Shown here in pieces: positions 60,283 through 64,000 of a stretch of 64,000 bases of DNA (its first letter is position 1; each line of letters begins with the position of its first letter). The notes under the pieces were generated by a model that worked only from the letters and a program-made list of their open reading frames with translations, made no database searches and was not told where the DNA came from. This stretch comes from Bacteroidota bacterium (lineage in GTDB: Bacteria > Bacteroidota > Bacteroidia > Flavobacteriales > Weeksellaceae). The translations under genes were made by a program, and so were the position numbers. The DNA is taken from NCBI GenBank assembly GCA_023458535.1, contig JAEWYW010000062.1, positions 62,001 to 126,000 of the forward strand, written 5' to 3'.

Positions 60283-60290
60283 CAAAGTTA
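60283..60290 (-). promoter_or_regulatory. -7 box of the marR/beta-oxidation operon
   Basis: The minus strand reads TAACTTTG (TAnnTTTG), 23 nt before the MarR start codon. The operator palindrome at 60296-60313 lies immediately upstream, where the -33 element should be. Confidence 0.55.
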
Positions 60291-60295
60291 AGAAA

Positions 60296-60313
60296 TATTA
60301 TGCATGCATAATA
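60296..60313. promoter_or_regulatory. MarR operator 1
   Basis: Perfect 18-nt palindrome TATTATGCATGCATAATA, 5 nt upstream of the -7 box. It overlaps the expected -33 region, so a bound repressor would block polymerase. It shares ATGCATGCAT and flanking T/A with the second site. Confidence 0.6.
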
Positions 60314-60380
60314 GTTTAAGAAAGTTAATTTTTGTTAATGCGCTATAAATCAGTTGATTATTTTATATGGAAAACATAAT

Positions 60381-60396
60381 ACTATGCATGCATAGT
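60381..60396. promoter_or_regulatory. MarR operator 2
   Basis: Perfect 16-nt palindrome ACTATGCATGCATAGT, centre 84 bp (about eight helical turns) upstream of operator 1. It lies in the gap after the importer ATPase gene. Confidence 0.55.
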
Positions 60397-60424
60397 AAAT
60401 TTAAAAAGCTAAAAAAATGTAGAA

Positions 60425-61348
60425 TTAAAGGTGGTTTGCAATAATTTTAATGATATCTTCAAATTTTGATGTTTTTTCTTGAAAATTATCTTTTTTAACG
60501 AGCCAAAAGTCTATATTTTTCTCAATTTGCCAGTTGGATAGGTCTGTATTGAAGTTTTTTTGTAAAGTGGAATACAATAATTCTTTCTCGAAATCGGCAG
60601 CGGAAATCTGTGGTGATACAAAATTGGGATGAAAATTAAAAAGTTGTGGATTCGAAAGTTGAGGATTTTGCATTAAAACATCTTCCGCAATCCCATCTTG
60701 CAGCTGTTGTTGGTCGATGTACCATATTCTGTCCGCAAACTCCTTTGCCAGTCGCCAGTCGTGGGAAGTGAAAAGGATGAGCTTATGGTGATCCTTGGCT
60801 AAATTTCTGAGGATTTTCAGAATTTTTATTTTATTTTCTTCATCCAAATGAGCCGTGGGTTCATCTAAAATTATAAAAGGTGCGTTTTGTGCTAATGCCC
60901 GACCTATAAATGCTTTTTGAAGATTTCCGTCTGATAGTTTCTGCAAAACTGTGTTTTGATATTCTTCTAAACCCAACAGCTGAATAATGTTCTGAACTTC
61001 TTTTTTATCGCCATCGTTTAGCTCGAAATAAAAAGGATACTGCTGGAATTTTCCAAAGGAGATTAAATCTGTTACCGTATAATTATTGGGTAAATTCGCT
61101 TTTGAGAAAACAATGGCAACCATCTCGGCAATTTCATTCACAGATGTAGTTGAAATATTGCGGTTGTTGATTTTTATTTCACCGTTTAAAATCGGAATTT
61201 GATGAAGAATACTTTTAATTAGTGTGGTTTTACCTACGCCGTTATTTCCTATAACCAGACATATCTGTCCCAAATCCAGTTTCGCACTCACCGACGAAAT
61301 AAGGGTTTTGGAATATCCAATGTCAACTTGATTGATTTCTAGAAACAT
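60425..61348 (-). CDS. ABC importer ATPase, FecE/BtuD type
   Basis: 307 aa. ATPase of an iron-chelate or cobalamin importer. Walker A GNNGVGKTTL (residues 34-43), Walker B FIILDEPTAHLD, and switch His in FTSHDWRLA. The signature reads LSDGNLQKA instead of LSGGQ. An extra ~60 residues follow the ATPase domain. The permease gene lies 3 nt upstream, so the two are one unit. Confidence 0.9.
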   Translation of the reverse strand: MFLEINQVDIGYSKTLISSVSAKLDLGQICLVIGNNGVGKTTLIKSILHQIPILNGEIKINNRNISTTSVNEIAEMVAIVFSKANLPNNYTVTDLISFGKFQQYPFYFELNDGDKKEVQNIIQLLGLEEYQNTVLQKLSDGNLQKAFIGRALAQNAPFIILDEPTAHLDEENKIKILKILRNLAKDHHKLILFTSHDWRLAKEFADRIWYIDQQQLQDGIAEDVLMQNPQLSNPQLFNFHPNFVSPQISAADFEKELLYSTLQKNFNTDLSNWQIEKNIDFWLVKKDNFQEKTSKFEDIIKIIANHL

Positions 61349-61351
61349 CTT

Positions 61352-62323
61352 TTAGGCTTTCTTTTTTAATAACATCATAAAAACAATTGGTATTCCTAAA
61401 ATGGAAGTCATGATGTTGATTGGCAGTTTTAAAATTTCTGAAAATATAGAGAAAAATTCCATTGTGATGACTCCCATCACCATATTTAAAATCCATTGAT
61501 GCCATAGTTGGGAAGGGTTCCAAAGCATTCTGCAGAAGTGGGGGACAACGATCCCAATAAAGAGAACAGGCCCGATAAAAGCAGTTACCGCAGCCGAGAA
61601 AATAGATGATGTAATGATGATTAATACCTTGAGTTGAGTAAGATTTACACCTAAACTTTGAGCATATTGTGCTCCAAAAGCATTACCAATTAACGGTTTG
61701 ATGGTTTTAAAGCAAAGGAAGATTCCAATGAAAACAAAAATTCCCAACACATAAATTTGATTTCTGCTTGCCTGATTATTGGCTCCAAAATTCCATAACA
61801 GATAGTTTTTAAGATTTTGATTATCTGCATAAAGCTGCATCACAGAAATGATAGCTCCTGTGAAAGCCGAAACCAAAAATCCAAAAATGATGAGATAGGT
61901 TTTGTCTTGAAATTTTCTCGAAAAAACGAGTAAAATCAACATTAAAAGAATACTTCCAGAAATCGCAGCAATGCTGATGAAACTGTTTTGTAAAAATTCG
62001 GGAAGCTGAACATTACTGAACAGAAAAATGTAAACGGCAACCGCCAGACTTCCCACAGAAGAAATTCCTAAAACCTCGGGTCCCGCAATAGGATTTTGAA
62101 AATACTCCTGCAGTAAAAAACCAGCCGTCGGAATTGAAATTCCCGCCAGAAGCATCACCAAAACGCGATTAATTCTCAGTTCGGCAATTTGATAGTTTTG
62201 AGAATCTGATGAAAAAAAATCTGAATACTGGAGTTTTATAAATCCAACATTCAGATTGACTGCTATTAAAATGAGTACAAAAAACAACAATGTACCAAGA
62301 AGTATTTTGAAGTTTTTGCTCAT
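61352..62323 (-). CDS. FecCD/BtuC-type permease
   Basis: 323 aa, about ten membrane helices. Family marks: ELRINRVLVMLLAGISIPTAGFLLQEYFQNPIAGPEVLGISS near residue 50 and FIGPVLFIGIVVPHFCRM near 245. It forms the channel with the ATPase 3 nt downstream. The binding protein is not beside it; the only one in the window is at 369. Upstream is a TlpA-like gene 4 nt away. Confidence 0.92.
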   Translation of the reverse strand: MSKNFKILLGTLLFFVLILIAVNLNVGFIKLQYSDFFSSDSQNYQIAELRINRVLVMLLAGISIPTAGFLLQEYFQNPIAGPEVLGISSVGSLAVAVYIFLFSNVQLPEFLQNSFISIAAISGSILLMLILLVFSRKFQDKTYLIIFGFLVSAFTGAIISVMQLYADNQNLKNYLLWNFGANNQASRNQIYVLGIFVFIGIFLCFKTIKPLIGNAFGAQYAQSLGVNLTQLKVLIIITSSIFSAAVTAFIGPVLFIGIVVPHFCRMLWNPSQLWHQWILNMVMGVITMEFFSIFSEILKLPINIMTSILGIPIVFMMLLKKKA

Positions 62324-62327
62324 GATT

Positions 62328-62894
62328 TTATTGAAGTGCGCTTAATTTAGCTTCCAATTGTTCTTTGCTCATCATGCCTAGAAATTCATCGGTTTTTCCT
62401 TTTTTAGAAAAAATTGTAAATGGAATAGAGCCTCCATCCCACGTTTTAAAATTATTGGAGAAAAAATCTGGTCCTAATTGGGAGCCGTCTAAAAGTACGA
62501 TATTGTTGGTGATTCCGTATTCATCACCGAAATTTTTAACCGCAGAATCCCACTCTGTTTTATTATCTAAACTTACAAAAGTGAATTTTACAGGTTGTCC
62601 TTTCAAGGTTTCCATTTTTTCCTTAAAATGTGGCATCTCATTACGGCAAGGTCCACACCAAGTGGCAAAAAAGTTGGTTACGTACAAAGTATCATTCTCT
62701 TTGGCTTTCACCAAATCTGAAGCCTGCGCAATAGAAACTTCCTTTAATGGTTTCGTAGGCGTATTTTCAACGACTTCTGGGTTCTCAACTTGCAGAGAAT
62801 CTTGTGTGATTTCGTTGATTTCAACTACTTTATTCTCTTTTTTACAAGCCATAAAAGTAGAAAGAATAATAAGTGCAGCAATTACCTTTTTCAT
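62328..62894 (-). CDS. TlpA-like thioredoxin lipoprotein
   Basis: 188 aa from ATG 62894 with lipobox TFMACKKE; an earlier in-frame ATG (62939) would overlap the divergent gene and spoil the signal. The thioredoxin fold carries FFATWCGPCRNEMPHF. It likely reduces periplasmic disulfides or delivers electrons to envelope proteins. Next to the importer, perhaps one operon. Confidence 0.9.
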   Translation of the reverse strand: MKKVIAALIILSTFMACKKENKVVEINEITQDSLQVENPEVVENTPTKPLKEVSIAQASDLVKAKENDTLYVTNFFATWCGPCRNEMPHFKEKMETLKGQPVKFTFVSLDNKTEWDSAVKNFGDEYGITNNIVLLDGSQLGPDFFSNNFKTWDGGSIPFTIFSKKGKTDEFLGMMSKEQLEAKLSALQ

Positions 62895-62927
62895 AATATT
62901 TTTTTGTCTATTTTTGAATCTGAAATT

Positions 62928-64000
62928 ATGGAAAAACAATTACCAAAGGCAAATCAGTTCCGTTTTCATCGCCTAAAATTAGCGAAAAAAGAGGTATTGA
63001 CCAAAAACACGTTTGCAATTGAATTTGAGATCCCCCAAAATCTGAAAGAAGAATATCGGTTTGAAGCAGGGCAATATGTGAGAGTAAAATTTAAACACGA
63101 TGGTAAAGATTGGTCGAATGATTACTCCATGACTTCCGCTCCTTACGAGCAAAAAATTACTTTAGCCATCAAAATTAATTCTGATAAAAGTTCTGCTGAG
63201 GATTTTTTCAAAAATTATAGTGTTGGTGATGAGATGGAAGTGAGCGAACCTAATGGGCGTTTTACTTTGGCATCAAAACCTCACGAGTTCCGAACGATAC
63301 TTGGTTTTGCAGCGGGGATTGGTATTACACCTATTTTAAGTCACTTCAAAAACATTTTACACAACGAACCGCGTACCCGACTTTTTTTGTTTTACGGAAA
63401 TAAAAGTGCCGATGAAGTCGCTTTCAAACCCGAATTGGATGCTTTGAAAGAAAAATATCGAGATCGATTCCAGGTATATTATTTTTTCTCGCGAGAGCAT
63501 GTGGAAGATCCTTTTTTAAGAGGAAGACTGGATGATAAAAAACTTAAATTGATTATCAATCAAGTATTGCATTTGGATGATACCGACGAAGAATCTACCA
63601 TATGGGATGCTGTGGATGAGGTGTTGATTTGCGGAAAAGGCGAAATGATTAAAACCTTAGCCAACGCTTGTTACGAGAACGGTATTTTAAAAAGGAATAT
63701 TCATTTTGAGTTATTTGAAGAATTTAATGAGGATATTTATCCCCAAGAGATTAATTTTCCCAGAGTTGAAAATATCGATGTTGAATTCACCATTTACGGT
63801 AAAGAGTACAAAACCACACTTCCCGACAACGAAACCCGATTGTTACAACAGCTGTTGCAACAGAAATTTCCTGTATCCTATTCTTGTAAATCGGGAATTT
63901 GTGGAAGCTGTGAGTGCAAATTGGAAGAAGGCGAAGTGGAGCTCCTGGAAAATGAATATTTAACCGAAAAAGAGGAAAAAGCAGGTCACATCTTGGCATG
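62928..64000 (+). CDS. NAD(P)H/FAD and 2Fe-2S oxidoreductase (partial, cut by window end)
   Basis: At least 357 codons from ATG 62928, open at the right edge. FAD-binding: FEAGQYVRVKF and DYSMTSAP; NAD-binding: LGFAAGIGITPILSHFKN and VLICGKGEMIK. A C-terminal plant-type ferredoxin domain has CKSGICGSCECK, three of the four cluster cysteines; the fourth should lie just beyond the window. The layout matches PaaE/Hmp-like or flavodoxin reductase proteins. Divergent from the TlpA-like gene (33-bp gap). Confidence 0.88.
   Translation, partial: MEKQLPKANQFRFHRLKLAKKEVLTKNTFAIEFEIPQNLKEEYRFEAGQYVRVKFKHDGKDWSNDYSMTSAPYEQKITLAIKINSDKSSAEDFFKNYSVGDEMEVSEPNGRFTLASKPHEFRTILGFAAGIGITPILSHFKNILHNEPRTRLFLFYGNKSADEVAFKPELDALKEKYRDRFQVYYFFSREHVEDPFLRGRLDDKKLKLIINQVLHLDDTDEESTIWDAVDEVLICGKGEMIKTLANACYENGILKRNIHFELFEEFNEDIYPQEINFPRVENIDVEFTIYGKEYKTTLPDNETRLLQQLLQQKFPVSYSCKSGICGSCECKLEEGEVELLENEYLTEKEEKAGHILA

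Noticed and set aside
62365..62976. 203-codon plus-strand frame opposite the TlpA-like gene
   Set aside because: It is fully antisense to a clear thioredoxin gene, and its sequence is cysteine/serine noise with no family.

Overview
The window comes from an AT-rich member of the Bacteroidetes, most likely a Chryseobacterium-type Flavobacteriia. This is inferred from gldB and gldC, a type IX secretion (T9SS) sorting-domain protein, many SCxx and GCxx lipoproteins, DUF2490 and DUF6132 proteins, repeated TAnnTTTG promoter -7 boxes, and very few Shine-Dalgarno sites. It is almost entirely chromosomal housekeeping sequence: no transposase, phage, integrase or CRISPR array was seen. There are two arginine tRNAs (ACG and CCT anticodons).

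Layout. 0-7 kb: tRNA-Arg, a BtuF-type binding lipoprotein, mtgA, a membrane protein of the misnamed 'site-specific recombinase' family, a DciA-like DUF721 protein, recF, a ParE/RelE-like toxin-antitoxin pair and a UbiA-like protein. 7-13 kb: one giant alpha-2-macroglobulin gene. 13-19.5 kb: lptB with an unusual tail, then a sulfur cluster (Crp/Fnr regulator, TauE, persulfide dioxygenase-rhodanese, rhodanese, TPMT-like methyltransferase, DUF6132, split YeeE/YedE transporter). 19.5-22.6 kb: an ABC exporter gene broken by two single-base insertions and a WYL regulator. 22.6-33.3 kb: small metabolic and stress genes (DinB, lipoproteins, cobalamin adenosyltransferase, thiamine pyrophosphokinase, arginine decarboxylase, HAD phosphatase, alpha/beta hydrolase with YIP1 and DUF2089, AlkB, BON proteins). 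33.3-44.8 kb: cystathionine gamma-synthase, gldC, gldB, nadE, a barnase-barstar pair, NlpC/P60, dapD, two glycosyltransferases, an M28 peptidase and a frameshifted secreted protein. 44.8-53.6 kb: uvrA, a possible 16-residue mini-gene, a TonB-dependent receptor, DUF2490, a small RSH-type hydrolase and a T9SS cargo protein. 53.9-60.3 kb: a fatty-acid beta-oxidation set with a MarR regulator. 60.4-64 kb: a FecCD/BtuCD-type importer, a TlpA-like lipoprotein and the start of an NADPH/2Fe-2S oxidoreductase cut by the window end.

Most notable signals. (1) Two copies of a Crp/Fnr-type palindrome lie the same distance upstream of the -7 boxes of tauE and the persulfide dioxygenase gene, next to the gene for their likely regulator. 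(2) A dispersed family of intergenic tracts has a 7-bp (sometimes 8-bp) periodicity and different words at each site; it includes GAATTAT x11 and CCTTAnn x14, and such tracts flank a four-helix-bundle (S23/Avd-like) gene inserted in the beta-oxidation genes. (3) Two perfect TGCATGCA-centred palindromes lie upstream of marR, one next to its promoter. (4) A 19-nt GC-rich palindrome is shared by two convergent terminators 5 kb apart, and a separate 130-bp GC-rich structured element lies at 23.5 kb. (5) Three genes carry homopolymer frameshifts or an in-frame stop (ABC exporter, a small secreted protein, a two-part membrane protein), which are either sequencing errors or real decay.
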